Below, one piece after another: positions 36,529 through 44,726 of a DNA stretch of 64,000 bases. The notes below the pieces were generated by a model. That model was not told the origin of the DNA and did no database searches. It saw nothing but the letters and a program-made list of their open reading frames with translations. Source of the stretch: Hyphomicrobiales bacterium (GTDB lineage Bacteria > Pseudomonadota > Alphaproteobacteria > Rhizobiales > Rhizobiaceae); contig UBQW01000013.1 in the NCBI GenBank assembly GCA_900467745.1, positions 61,552 to 125,551 on the forward strand, read 5' to 3'. Both the position numbers and the translations under genes were made by a program. Position 1 is the stretch's first letter. Each line of letters starts with the position of its first letter.

Positions 36529-37695
36529 TTAGCCGGCGATGAGCTCTTTGTAGACGCCGATATACCGCTCCGCGACGACGTCCCAGGAATAGCCAGACGC
36601 ATCGCAGAGAAGGGCGGCTCGCACCGCCGGCCCCTGTGTTTGCAAGCGCTCGAACGCCGTTTCCAGCGCGAGGGCTGCGGCGGCCGTATCGGCGAAGTCT
36701 GCGAGTACAATGTCCTTGTGCCGCTCGCCGAGCGTTCTATATGCCTCGTTGGTGTTGAGCACCGGCAGCAGGCCGGCGCTCATCGCTTCCAGTGCAACAA
36801 GCCCGAAACCTTCATAGGATGAGGCGGAGGCGAAGATCGAGGCGTCGGCGATGATCCGGCCCACGGCGTCGTTGTCGGCGCCGACATGGATGGTGACGGC
36901 ATCGTTAAGCTTCAGCCGGTCGATCTGGGCCATGAGGTCCTGCCGGGTCAGATCGGATTCGACGCCGGCGATATCGAGATGCCAATCGGGATTGAAGACC
37001 CTCAGCGCTGCCACTGCGTCGATCAGCCTGTCGAGACGCTTGTTGACCGAGAACCGGCCGATCGTGACGATCCGGCGCTTAGGGCTGCGCGATGCGCGGT
37101 CGGCGAACTTGCCGATGTCGGCGCCGTTCTCGATGACGATGCTGCGGCTCGGCGCGATCTTCGAAAATTGCGCGAGATCGGACATGCTGCAGCCGATGAC
37201 CCGCTTGTAGGCCATGGCCGAGGCGCGGGTGATGGTCTGGAACCAGACCTTCTTGATCGCCGCGAATTTCGTTGTGTGGAAGAAGCCGCCATGTGTGGTG
37301 ACCACCATCGGCTTGCGATGCAGCAGCCGACCCCAGGCGAGCGCATCGAAGAAGAAGTCGATCGCATGCACATGGATCAGGTCGGCATCGCCGAGATGGC
37401 GGAAGACCTCAGGCGCGAGCGGATAGCGCGTGCTGCCCGACCAGGGGATGCGGACGATGTCGATGCCGTCGATGGTCTCGCGCGCCGGCAGCTTTTTGTC
37501 GCGGGCCGTAAACAGGCTGTCGAGCGTGGCGACGCGGACGCGGTAGCCGCGCTTCAGCGTTTGGCGCGCGAGATTGGCGACCACGTCCTCCAGGCCGCCG
37601 CGATTGGGCAGGAATTGGCGGATGACGTGAACGATCAGCGGCGCGCTCGCGGCGACCGGTTCGACGTCATGGGAATAGAGTTCGGCGGCGGACAT
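36529..37695 (-). CDS. Glycosyltransferase family 4 protein
   Basis: 388 residues, GT-B fold. The N-domain begins LIVHVIRQFLPNRGGLEDVV and the C-domain carries VTIGRFSVNKRLDRLI and the E-x7-E motif SYEGFGLVALEAMSAG. It uses a nucleotide sugar to extend a lipid-linked or glycan acceptor at the inner membrane, with unknown specificity. It is convergent with the flippase fusion (about 77 bases apart) and may belong to the same glycan pathway. Confidence 0.9.
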   Translation of the reverse strand: MSAAELYSHDVEPVAASAPLIVHVIRQFLPNRGGLEDVVANLARQTLKRGYRVRVATLDSLFTARDKKLPARETIDGIDIVRIPWSGSTRYPLAPEVFRHLGDADLIHVHAIDFFFDALAWGRLLHRKPMVVTTHGGFFHTTKFAAIKKVWFQTITRASAMAYKRVIGCSMSDLAQFSKIAPSRSIVIENGADIGKFADRASRSPKRRIVTIGRFSVNKRLDRLIDAVAALRVFNPDWHLDIAGVESDLTRQDLMAQIDRLKLNDAVTIHVGADNDAVGRIIADASIFASASSYEGFGLVALEAMSAGLLPVLNTNEAYRTLGERHKDIVLADFADTAAAALALETAFERLQTQGPAVRAALLCDASGYSWDVVAERYIGVYKELIAG

Positions 37696-37834
37696 GTGTC
37701 ATTCCTTCGGCCGCGATGAACAGGTCACGGCTTTCATCGATGCCACATGGCAACGGGCTGCGTTAAGGCGGCGTTAAACGTCCGCGCTTTCCGGGATTTG
37801 CTTTTGGGAAGAGTTAACCGACCGTGACCCGGTC

Positions 37835-38071
37835 TCAGAATGCGCGGAAGGTCAACGTCGTCAGCGAGCGGACGATGCCGGGAATGCTGGCGATCTGATC
37901 GTTAACGAATTTCCCGATATCCTCGCCTTCCTGGATATAGACCTTGAGCAAGAGGTCGTAATCGCCGCTGGTCGAATAGAGCTCCGAGACGCGTTCGGTC
38001 TTGTAGATGGCGTCGGCGACCTCGTAGGTCTTGCCGGGGGCGCATTGGAGCTGGACGAAGATCGGCTTCAT
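37835..38071 (-). CDS. Stand-alone Lrp/AsnC ligand-binding (RAM) domain protein
   Basis: 78 residues from ATG 38071, with AGGAAA upstream. The whole protein is the effector-binding beta-alpha-beta-beta-alpha-beta RAM domain (MKPIFVQLQCAPGKTYEVA, SGDYDLLLKVYIQEGEDIG, GIVRSLTTLTF). There is no DNA-binding domain. Such proteins bind amino acids or modulate Lrp-family regulators. Its neighbour is the LysR gene of the lysine-degradation operon, which suggests amino-acid sensing. Confidence 0.88.
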   Translation of the reverse strand: MKPIFVQLQCAPGKTYEVADAIYKTERVSELYSTSGDYDLLLKVYIQEGEDIGKFVNDQIASIPGIVRSLTTLTFRAF

Positions 38072-38143
38072 GGCAATTTCCTGCATCGAATTCTGTTGCG
38101 GCGCATAATGCGCGAAACGACGGGTGCGGCGCAAGCGGTTCCG

Positions 38144-39034
38144 TCAAGCAGCGGCTTCGCGGACGATCCAGTCGCGGAAGGCTGAGAGCGGGGCGTAGTC
38201 GGCGCGCTCGGCGGGGAAGGCCAGATAGTAGCGCTCCTTGCTCTCCATCTCGCGATTGACTGATGCCACGAGATCGCCGCGCTTCAGCTCGTCCTGAATG
38301 AGAAAGGTCGGCAACAATGCCACGCCGAGGCCGGCGATGGCCGCCTGGGCGGCGGTGGCGAACTGGTCGAAGAGCATGCCGTGGACGGTCTGCGGCGGCA
38401 CCTCGTTGTCGGCGAACCATTGCTCCCAGGCATCGGGCCGGGTGGTGAGATGCAGGAGCGGCACGTCGACGAGATCGGATGGCTGGCTGATGCCGTACCG
38501 GTCGCGGAAATCGGGGCTGCAGGCGGGCACGGTCTTTTCCGACATCAGGAATGTCAGCTCCGCGCCCGGCCAGAGCGGATGGCCGAAATGGATGGCGGCG
38601 TCGATCGAATCAAGCCGGAAATCGAAGGAGGAGAGGCGGGTGACGAGGTTGATGGTGACGCCTGGATTGGCGGCGAGGAAGCGGCCGAGACGCGGCGCCA
38701 GCCAGCGGGTGCCGAAGGTCGGCAATATGGCGAGGTTGAGCGTGCCGCCGTGCGGATTGGCGCGCAGGTTCAACGAGGCGCTGGAGATACGCCGCAGCGC
38801 CTCGCGGATCTCGCGGGCATAGCCGTCACCGGCAAGCGTCAGGCGCACCGTCTGGCGCTCGCGAATGAAGAGCTCGACGCCGAGCTGCTCCTCCAGCGTC
38901 TTGATCTGGCGGCTGACGGCGCTTTGCGTCAGGTCGAGTTCCTTGGCGGCGGCCGTGACGCTGCCGGTGCGCGATACCGCCTCGAAGGCGGAGAGCAGCG
39001 CGGTGGAGGGTAGAAAACGCCTTGACGTCAGCAT
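38144..39034 (-). CDS. LysR family transcriptional regulator
   Basis: 296 residues. The N-terminal helix-turn-helix reads ALLSAFEAVSRTGSVTAAAKEL and LTQSAVSRQIKTLEEQLG, of the GcvA subgroup with the SVTxAAxEL pattern. It is followed by the type II periplasmic-binding-like effector domain. It is divergent from the hglS operon with a LysR-type palindrome in between, so it is the probable activator of that pathway. Confidence 0.92.
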   Translation of the reverse strand: MLTSRRFLPSTALLSAFEAVSRTGSVTAAAKELDLTQSAVSRQIKTLEEQLGVELFIRERQTVRLTLAGDGYAREIREALRRISSASLNLRANPHGGTLNLAILPTFGTRWLAPRLGRFLAANPGVTINLVTRLSSFDFRLDSIDAAIHFGHPLWPGAELTFLMSEKTVPACSPDFRDRYGISQPSDLVDVPLLHLTTRPDAWEQWFADNEVPPQTVHGMLFDQFATAAQAAIAGLGVALLPTFLIQDELKRGDLVASVNREMESKERYYLAFPAERADYAPLSAFRDWIVREAAA

Positions 39035-39038
39035 GGGT

Positions 39039-39055
39039 CATTCCATTTCAGAATG
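39039..39055. promoter_or_regulatory. LysR-type box between lysR and hglS
   Basis: Perfect inverted repeat CATTC-N7-GAATG containing the T-N11-A pattern, 5 bases from the lysR start and about 90 bases from hglS. Position and symmetry fit autoregulation and activation by the adjacent LysR protein. Confidence 0.6.
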
Positions 39056-39146
39056 AGCTATTTCCGAAATGTCGATATTTATGGCTTTCGGGCGCTTGTA
39101 AATAGCTGCACTAATCATAATCGGAATGAACGTGGGGATCTCTATC

Positions 39147-40556
39147 ATGGCAGGCTTCGTTTCCACAGACCGCATCCGTTCGCTGTTTACCGAAGCGATG
39201 TCGCAGATGTATCGCGCCGAGGTGCCGCAATACGGAACGCTGCTGGAACTGGTTGCCGACGTCAATGCCGAGGTGCTGGCCAAGGACGCTCCCCTGCGCG
39301 AGCGCCTGACGCGGGCCGGCGAGCTGGAGCGCATCGATGTCGAGCGCCATGGCGCCATTCGTCTCGGCACTCCCGAAGAGCTTTTCACCATTCGCCGCCT
39401 GTTCGCCGTGATGGGCATGCAGTCGGTGGGTTATTACGATCTCTCGGTGGCCGGCGTGCCTGTTCATTCCACCTGCTTCCGCCCGGTCGACCAGGCGGCG
39501 CTCAGCGTCAATCCGTTCCGCGTCTTCACCTCGCTGCTCAGGCTCGAACTGATCGAGGACGAGGCTTTGCGCGCCGAGGCTGCCGGTATCCTGTCGAAGC
39601 GCCGTATCTATACCGAGCGCGCCATCCAGCTGATCGAGCGTCATGAAGAGGTCGGCGGTTTGACGGAAGCCGAAGCGCAGGAATTCGTCGCCGAGGCGCT
39701 GGAGACCTTCCGTTGGCATGGCGAGGCGACCGTCACGGCCGAGACGTACAAGCGCCTGCACGACGCGCACCGGCTGATCGCCGATGTCGTCTCGTTCAAG
39801 GGGCCGCATATCAACCACCTGACTCCGCGCACGCTTGATATCGACGCCGTGCAGGCCCGCATGCCGGAGCGTGGCATCACGCCGAAGGCCGTCATCGAGG
39901 GGCCGCCGCGCCGGGCTTGCGATATCCTGCTGCGCCAGACCAGCTTCAAGGCGCTGGAAGAGGCGATCGCCTTTGCCGGCGAAACGGGCGCCACCAAGGG
40001 CACGCATACGGCGCGCTTCGGCGAGATCGAGCAGCGCGGCGTGGCGCTGACGGCCAAGGGCCGCGCGCTTTACGACCGGCTGCTGGCCTCGGTTCGCGGC
40101 GAGGTGCAGGTCGGGGCCGCCGGCGCGAAGGCCGGCGATTACGACAGCGAGCTTGCCGAGCGGTTCCGCGAACTGCCGGACAGCTGGGCGGCGCTTCGGG
40201 CCGAGCAGCTAGCCTTCTTCCACTATTCGGCGACGCCCAAGGGCGTTGCTGCCGCCGTCGATGGCGCGCTGCCTGACGATGCCGAGGCGCTGATCGAGAT
40301 GGGTTATCTTGCCTTCGATCCCATCGTCTACGAGGACTTCCTGCCTGTGAGCGCTGCCGGTATCTTCCAGTCGAACCTCGGCACGGACCAGCAGCAGAAC
40401 TACGCCACCCGCTCCAACCGCTCGGCCTTCGAAGAGGCGCTTGGCGCCACCGTCACGCATGAGCTTGACCTTTACGCGGAACGTCAGGCACGCTCGCTGG
40501 AGGCGGCGATCGATCTGCTCGGGCTTTCGGGCCTGCGCCTGAGCAACGTTGCCTGA
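39147..40556 (+). CDS. hglS: 2-oxoadipate dioxygenase/decarboxylase (DUF1338, D-2-hydroxyglutarate synthase)
   Basis: 469 residues from ATG 39147 (GGGG 9 bases upstream); an ATG at 39126 is possible. It is a DUF1338/YdcJ family protein with VOC-like fold. The His in VPVHSTCFRP, the His in INHLTPRTLD and the Glu in FGEIEQRG fit the metal ligands of the family. In Pseudomonas putida the homologue HglS converts 2-oxoadipate to D-2-hydroxyglutarate in lysine degradation. The two following genes encode earlier steps of the same route, which strongly supports the call. Confidence 0.88.
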   Translation: MAGFVSTDRIRSLFTEAMSQMYRAEVPQYGTLLELVADVNAEVLAKDAPLRERLTRAGELERIDVERHGAIRLGTPEELFTIRRLFAVMGMQSVGYYDLSVAGVPVHSTCFRPVDQAALSVNPFRVFTSLLRLELIEDEALRAEAAGILSKRRIYTERAIQLIERHEEVGGLTEAEAQEFVAEALETFRWHGEATVTAETYKRLHDAHRLIADVVSFKGPHINHLTPRTLDIDAVQARMPERGITPKAVIEGPPRRACDILLRQTSFKALEEAIAFAGETGATKGTHTARFGEIEQRGVALTAKGRALYDRLLASVRGEVQVGAAGAKAGDYDSELAERFRELPDSWAALRAEQLAFFHYSATPKGVAAAVDGALPDDAEALIEMGYLAFDPIVYEDFLPVSAAGIFQSNLGTDQQQNYATRSNRSAFEEALGATVTHELDLYAERQARSLEAAIDLLGLSGLRLSNVA

Positions 40557-40580
40557 TAGACCTCGGAACGGAGCTCTCCG

Positions 40581-41864
40581 ATGCTGAATGATCCGCGCTC
40601 CCACGGCCTCTGGGAAAAGACCGCGCCGCAGCCGCCGGAAACGGTGCCGCTTGCGGGCTCGGTGACCGCCGATATCGTCGTGGTCGGCGGCGGCTACACC
40701 GGGCTGTCGTCCAGCCTGCATCTGGCTGAGGCCGGCAAGTCGGTGGTGCTGCTCGAGGCCAACGAGATCGGCTTCGGCGGCGCGGGGCGCAATGTCGGGC
40801 TGATCAATGCCGGCATGTGGGTGATGCCAGACGATCTTCCCGGCGTGCTTGGCCCCGTCTATGGCGAGCGCCTGCTCGACCTGCTTGGCAATGCGCCGAA
40901 GCTGGTGATGGAGCTGATCGACAAGCACAAGATTGCCTGCGAACTCGAGCGCAACGGCACGCTGCATGTCGCCGTCGGCGCCGATGGCCTCAAGGAAATC
41001 ACCGACCGCGCCAGCCAGTGGGCGGCGCGGGGTGCCGATGTCAGATTGCTCGACGCTGCCGAGACGGCGCGCCGGGTGGGAAGCCACGCCTATACCGGAT
41101 CGCTGCTCGACATGCGCGCCGGCACGCTGCAGCCGCTCGCCTATGCGCGCGGCCTCGCGCATGCCGCCGTCAAGGCCGGCGTTGCGCTGCATACGTCGAG
41201 CCCCGTTATCGCCACCGAGAAGAACGGCAAGCGCTGGACGGTCAGAACCGCGAAGGGTTCGGTTACCGCGGATTGGATCATCGTGGCAACGGATGCTTAC
41301 AGCACCGGCCCCTGGGAGCAGGTGCGCAACGAGCAGGTGCATCTGCCCTACTTCAACCTCGCGACCCGGCCGCTTGGCGACAATCTGCGCAAGTCGATCC
41401 TTGCTGGCCGCGAAGGCGTATGGGACACCAAGGAAATTCTCTCCTCCTACCGCATGGACCAGGCCGGCCGGCTGGTGTTCGGCAGCGTGGGCGCACTGCG
41501 CAATACCGGGCTTTCCGTCCACAAGGGCTGGGCGCGGCGCGCGCTGAAGAAGCTCTTCCCGCAGCTCGGCGATGTCGAGTTCGAATGCGAGTGGTACGGC
41601 AAGATCGGCATGACCGACAATGCGCTGCCGCGCTTTCACAAGTTCGCCGACAATGTCGTCGGCTTTTCCGGCTATAATGGCCGGGGGATCGCGCCGGGAA
41701 CGGTGTTCGGTCGCACGCTTGCCCGTCACATCCTGGGCGAGATGAGCGAGGCCGAGCTGCCGCTGCCGCTGACTGATCCCGCCGAGCCGCGCTTCCGCGC
41801 CGCCAAGGAATTATGGTACGAAGCCGGCGCCCAGGTCGCCCACTTCGCCGATGCCCGCTTCTAA
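40581..41864 (+). CDS. FAD-dependent oxidoreductase, probable L-pipecolate oxidase
   Basis: 427 residues of the DAO/PuuB-like family. The FAD-binding Rossmann motif is ADIVVVGGGYTGLSSSLHLA near residue 30, followed by GFGGAGRNVGLINAGMW, and the C-terminal FAD site is FSGYNGRGIAPG. ggaacggag lies upstream of the ATG. Its place between hglS and an ALDH7-type dehydrogenase matches AmaA of the pseudomonad pipecolate pathway, which oxidises pipecolate to piperideine-6-carboxylate. The exact amine substrate cannot be proven from sequence. Confidence 0.85.
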   Translation: MLNDPRSHGLWEKTAPQPPETVPLAGSVTADIVVVGGGYTGLSSSLHLAEAGKSVVLLEANEIGFGGAGRNVGLINAGMWVMPDDLPGVLGPVYGERLLDLLGNAPKLVMELIDKHKIACELERNGTLHVAVGADGLKEITDRASQWAARGADVRLLDAAETARRVGSHAYTGSLLDMRAGTLQPLAYARGLAHAAVKAGVALHTSSPVIATEKNGKRWTVRTAKGSVTADWIIVATDAYSTGPWEQVRNEQVHLPYFNLATRPLGDNLRKSILAGREGVWDTKEILSSYRMDQAGRLVFGSVGALRNTGLSVHKGWARRALKKLFPQLGDVEFECEWYGKIGMTDNALPRFHKFADNVVGFSGYNGRGIAPGTVFGRTLARHILGEMSEAELPLPLTDPAEPRFRAAKELWYEAGAQVAHFADARF

Positions 41865-41889
41865 GAACAATAAGGTTGGAACCACGACA

Positions 41890-43428
41890 ATGACCATCGA
41901 AACGCTCGATCTCGCAACCGAAACCAAGACCCTGCTTGCCAAGCTCGGCGTCAGCGCCGACCGCTTCACCGGCGGCACGCTGCGGGTGACGTCGCCCGTG
42001 ACAGGCAAGGACATCGGCGCGCTGAAGGAAGTGTCGGTCACTGATGCCAAGACCGCGATCGATAACGCCCACAAGGCATTTCTCGAATGGCGCGCTGTTC
42101 CGGCCCCGAAGCGTGGCGAGCTTGTGCGCCTGCTTGGCGAGGAGCTGCGCGCGGCCAAGGCCGAGCTCGGCCGGCTGGTGTCGATCGAAGTCGGCAAGAT
42201 CACGTCCGAAGGTCTCGGCGAAGTGCAGGAAATGATCGACATCTGCGATTTCGCCGTCGGCCTGTCGCGCCAGCTCTACGGCCTGACGATCGCCACCGAA
42301 CGTTCCGAGCACCGGATGATGGAAAGCTGGCATCCGCTCGGCGTCGTCGGCATCATCTCGGCCTTCAACTTCCCCGTCGCCGTCTGGTCGTGGAATGCGG
42401 CGCTGGCGCTGGTCTGCGGCAATTCCACCGTCTGGAAGCCGTCGGAAAAGACGCCGCTGACCGCACTTGCCACGCAGGCGTTGTTTGAAAAGGCGCTGAA
42501 GCGCTTCGTCGCCGAAGGTGGCACTGCGCCGGCCAATCTCTCGACGCTGCTGATCGGCGGCCGCGATGTCGGCGAGGCGCTGGTCGACCATCCGAAGGTG
42601 CCGCTGGTTTCGGCCACCGGCTCGACTGCCATGGGCCGCGCCGTCGGTCCGCGCCTGTCGCAGCGCTTTGCCCGCGCCATCCTCGAACTCGGCGGCAACA
42701 ATGCCGCGATCATCTGCCCGACGGCGGATCTCGACCTGACGCTGCGCGGCGTCGCCTTCTCGGCCATGGGCACCGCCGGCCAGCGCTGCACCACGCTGCG
42801 CCGCCTGTTCGTGCATGAGAGCGTCTACGACGCGCTGGTTCCGCGCCTGCAGAAGGCCTACGGCTCCGTCAGCATCGGCAATCCGCTGGAAGCAGGCACG
42901 CTTGTGGGACCGCTGATCGACAGCCAGGCCTACAGCAACATGCAGTCGGCGCTGGAGCAGGCAAAGGCTGCCGGCGGCAAGGTCACCGGCGGCGAGCGTG
43001 TCGAAAACGGTGCCTCCGACGCCTTCTACGTGCGCCCGGCGCTGGTCGAGATGCCGGCACAAACAGGCCCGGTCGAGAACGAAACCTTCGCGCCGATCCT
43101 CTACGTCATGAAGTACAGCGATTTCGACGCGGTTCTCGAAGACCACAACGCCGTGCCGCAGGGCCTGTCGTCGTCGATCTTCACCAATGACATGCGCGAA
43201 GCCGAAACCTTCGTCTCGGCGCGCGGGTCCGATTGCGGCATCGCCAACGTCAACCTCGGCCCATCGGGTGCCGAGATCGGCGGCGCGTTCGGCGGCGAGA
43301 AGGAAACCGGCGGCGGCCGCGAGTCGGGCTCCGACGCATGGCGCGCCTACATGCGCCGCACGACCAACACGATCAACTATGGCAAGACGCTGCCTCTGGC
43401 GCAGGGCGTGAAGTTCGACGTCGAATAA
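41890..43428 (+). CDS. amaB: Aldehyde dehydrogenase, ALDH7 type (alpha-aminoadipic semialdehyde dehydrogenase)
   Basis: 512 residues from ATG 41890. Motifs are AFNFPVAVWSWNAA, the catalytic Glu in LELGGNNA and the nucleophile Cys in TAGQRCTTLRR, with GCA/ALDH7-specific NNAAI and the C-terminal NYGKTLPLAQG. ALDH7/AmaB enzymes oxidise 2-aminoadipate 6-semialdehyde to 2-aminoadipate. Last gene of the hglS operon, followed by a terminator. Confidence 0.9.
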   Translation: MTIETLDLATETKTLLAKLGVSADRFTGGTLRVTSPVTGKDIGALKEVSVTDAKTAIDNAHKAFLEWRAVPAPKRGELVRLLGEELRAAKAELGRLVSIEVGKITSEGLGEVQEMIDICDFAVGLSRQLYGLTIATERSEHRMMESWHPLGVVGIISAFNFPVAVWSWNAALALVCGNSTVWKPSEKTPLTALATQALFEKALKRFVAEGGTAPANLSTLLIGGRDVGEALVDHPKVPLVSATGSTAMGRAVGPRLSQRFARAILELGGNNAAIICPTADLDLTLRGVAFSAMGTAGQRCTTLRRLFVHESVYDALVPRLQKAYGSVSIGNPLEAGTLVGPLIDSQAYSNMQSALEQAKAAGGKVTGGERVENGASDAFYVRPALVEMPAQTGPVENETFAPILYVMKYSDFDAVLEDHNAVPQGLSSSIFTNDMREAETFVSARGSDCGIANVNLGPSGAEIGGAFGGEKETGGGRESGSDAWRAYMRRTTNTINYGKTLPLAQGVKFDVE

Positions 43429-43452
43429 GCGTCTGACGGCTGTGATGATTAA

Positions 43453-43486
43453 GGGGCGGCAGCGCGATGGCGTTGCCGCCCTTTTT
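43453..43486 (+). terminator. Terminator of the lysine-degradation operon
   Basis: gggcggca (43454-43461) pairs with tgccgccc (43474-43481), with inner gcgc/gcgt pairing, then a ttttt run. It lies 25 bases after the dehydrogenase stop. Confidence 0.9.
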
Positions 43487-43493
43487 GCTGCCG

Positions 43494-43510
43494 GCTAGAA
43501 TCATTCTAAG
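43494..43510. promoter_or_regulatory. Irr-type iron control element (ICE) upstream of the iron importer
   Basis: The perfect palindrome TAGAA-TCA-TTCTA (43496-43508) matches the core of the rhizobial ICE motif bound by Irr (TTTAGAA-N3-TTCTAAA). It is 128 bases upstream of the Fe(III)-binding-protein gene and in the only promoter region of that operon. Confidence 0.65.
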
Positions 43511-43635
43511 TATTTTCCAATTATTTCAAGCCTTTGTGATGGCCCACGGGTCGCCTAAACTTGAAATCGAGTGCCAAGGAAAATATACCGCTGCAATATC
43601 ATGGATATCGCAGATGACATGCCATGGAGGGCATC

Positions 43636-44667
43636 ATGACCGTCTCCCTTAATCGCCTCTCGCAGGCCGCCGCGTTCGGCGTCATGCTTCTTGCCGCGAC
43701 ATCGCTCGCTTCGGGCGCCAAGGCGCAGGAGGAAGAGTCCGAAGGGATCGTCGTCTACAACGCCCAGCACCAGAGCCTTGGCCAGGAATGGGTGGACGCC
43801 TTCACCAAGGAGACCGGCATCAAGGTGACGATGCGCCAGGGCAGCGACATGCAGTTCGCCAACCAGATCATCCAGGAAGACGAGGCGTCGCCCGCCGACG
43901 TGTTCCTCACCGAGAATTCGCCGGCGATGACTTTGGTCGATGCCGCCGGCCTGTTCGCGCCGATCGACAAGGCAACGCTCGACCAGCTGCCGGAAGAGTT
44001 TCGCCCGAAGGATGGCATGTGGGCAGGTATCGCGGCGCGTTCCACGGTGTTTGCCTATGACAAGACCAAGCTCACCGAGGACAAGCTGCCGAAGTCGATG
44101 ATGGATCTCGCCGATCCCTCGTGGAAAGGCCGCTGGGGTGCCGCCCCTGTCGGCGCCGATTTCCAGGCGATCGTCAGCGCGCTCTTACAGCTGAAGGGCG
44201 AGGAGGCGACGGCGGCATGGCTGAAGGCGCTGAAGGAAAATGCAACCTCTTACAAGAGCAACACGGTTGCCATGAAGGCCGTAAACGCAGGCGAGGTCGA
44301 AGGCGCGATCATCTATCATTACTACTGGTTCGGCGATCAGGCGGCGACGGCTGAAAACAGCAAGAACGTCGCGCTGCACTACTTCAAGAACCAGGATCCG
44401 GGCGCCTTCGTCAGCCTCTCGGGCGGCGGTATCCTGAAGTCGAGCCAGCACCAGAAAGAGGCGCAGGCCTTCCTGAAGTTCATCACCGGCAAGGCGGGGC
44501 AGGCGATCCTGAAGAACGGCACCTCCTATGAGTACGCCGTCGGCAAGGGTGCGGCTTCCAACGACAAGCTGGTGCCGATGGCCGACCTGCAGGCGCCAGC
44601 GGTCGATGCCTCGCAGCTCAACAGCAAGAAGGTGGTCGAGATGATCACCGCCGCTGGCCTGATCTAA
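43636..44667 (+). CDS. Fe(III) ABC transporter, periplasmic binding protein (FbpA-like)
   Basis: 343 residues from ATG 43636, which has GGAGG 5 bases upstream; an earlier ATG overlaps this ribosome site. A signal peptide ends in SGAKAQ. The mature start GIVVYNAQHQSLGQEWVDAF and the Tyr cluster IIYHYYWFGDQ (paired Tyr iron ligands) match FbpA/AfuA iron-binding proteins. First gene of a three-gene importer, with an Irr-type box upstream. Confidence 0.92.
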   Translation: MTVSLNRLSQAAAFGVMLLAATSLASGAKAQEEESEGIVVYNAQHQSLGQEWVDAFTKETGIKVTMRQGSDMQFANQIIQEDEASPADVFLTENSPAMTLVDAAGLFAPIDKATLDQLPEEFRPKDGMWAGIAARSTVFAYDKTKLTEDKLPKSMMDLADPSWKGRWGAAPVGADFQAIVSALLQLKGEEATAAWLKALKENATSYKSNTVAMKAVNAGEVEGAIIYHYYWFGDQAATAENSKNVALHYFKNQDPGAFVSLSGGGILKSSQHQKEAQAFLKFITGKAGQAILKNGTSYEYAVGKGAASNDKLVPMADLQAPAVDASQLNSKKVVEMITAAGLI

Positions 44668-44668
44668 C

Positions 44669-44711
44669 GGCTGCAGCGGGCAGCCAGGGCAAAACTGTTG
44701 CTTTTGCCTCA
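44669..44711 (+). other. Two stem-loops between binding-protein and permease genes
   Basis: ggctgc-agcgg-gcagcc, directly followed by ggcaaaa-ctgttgc-ttttgcc (approximate ends). No T-run follows. Such intercistronic hairpins often protect the binding-protein part of the mRNA and lower downstream expression. Confidence 0.5.
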
Positions 44712-44726
44712 AGAAAACTTTAGGCC

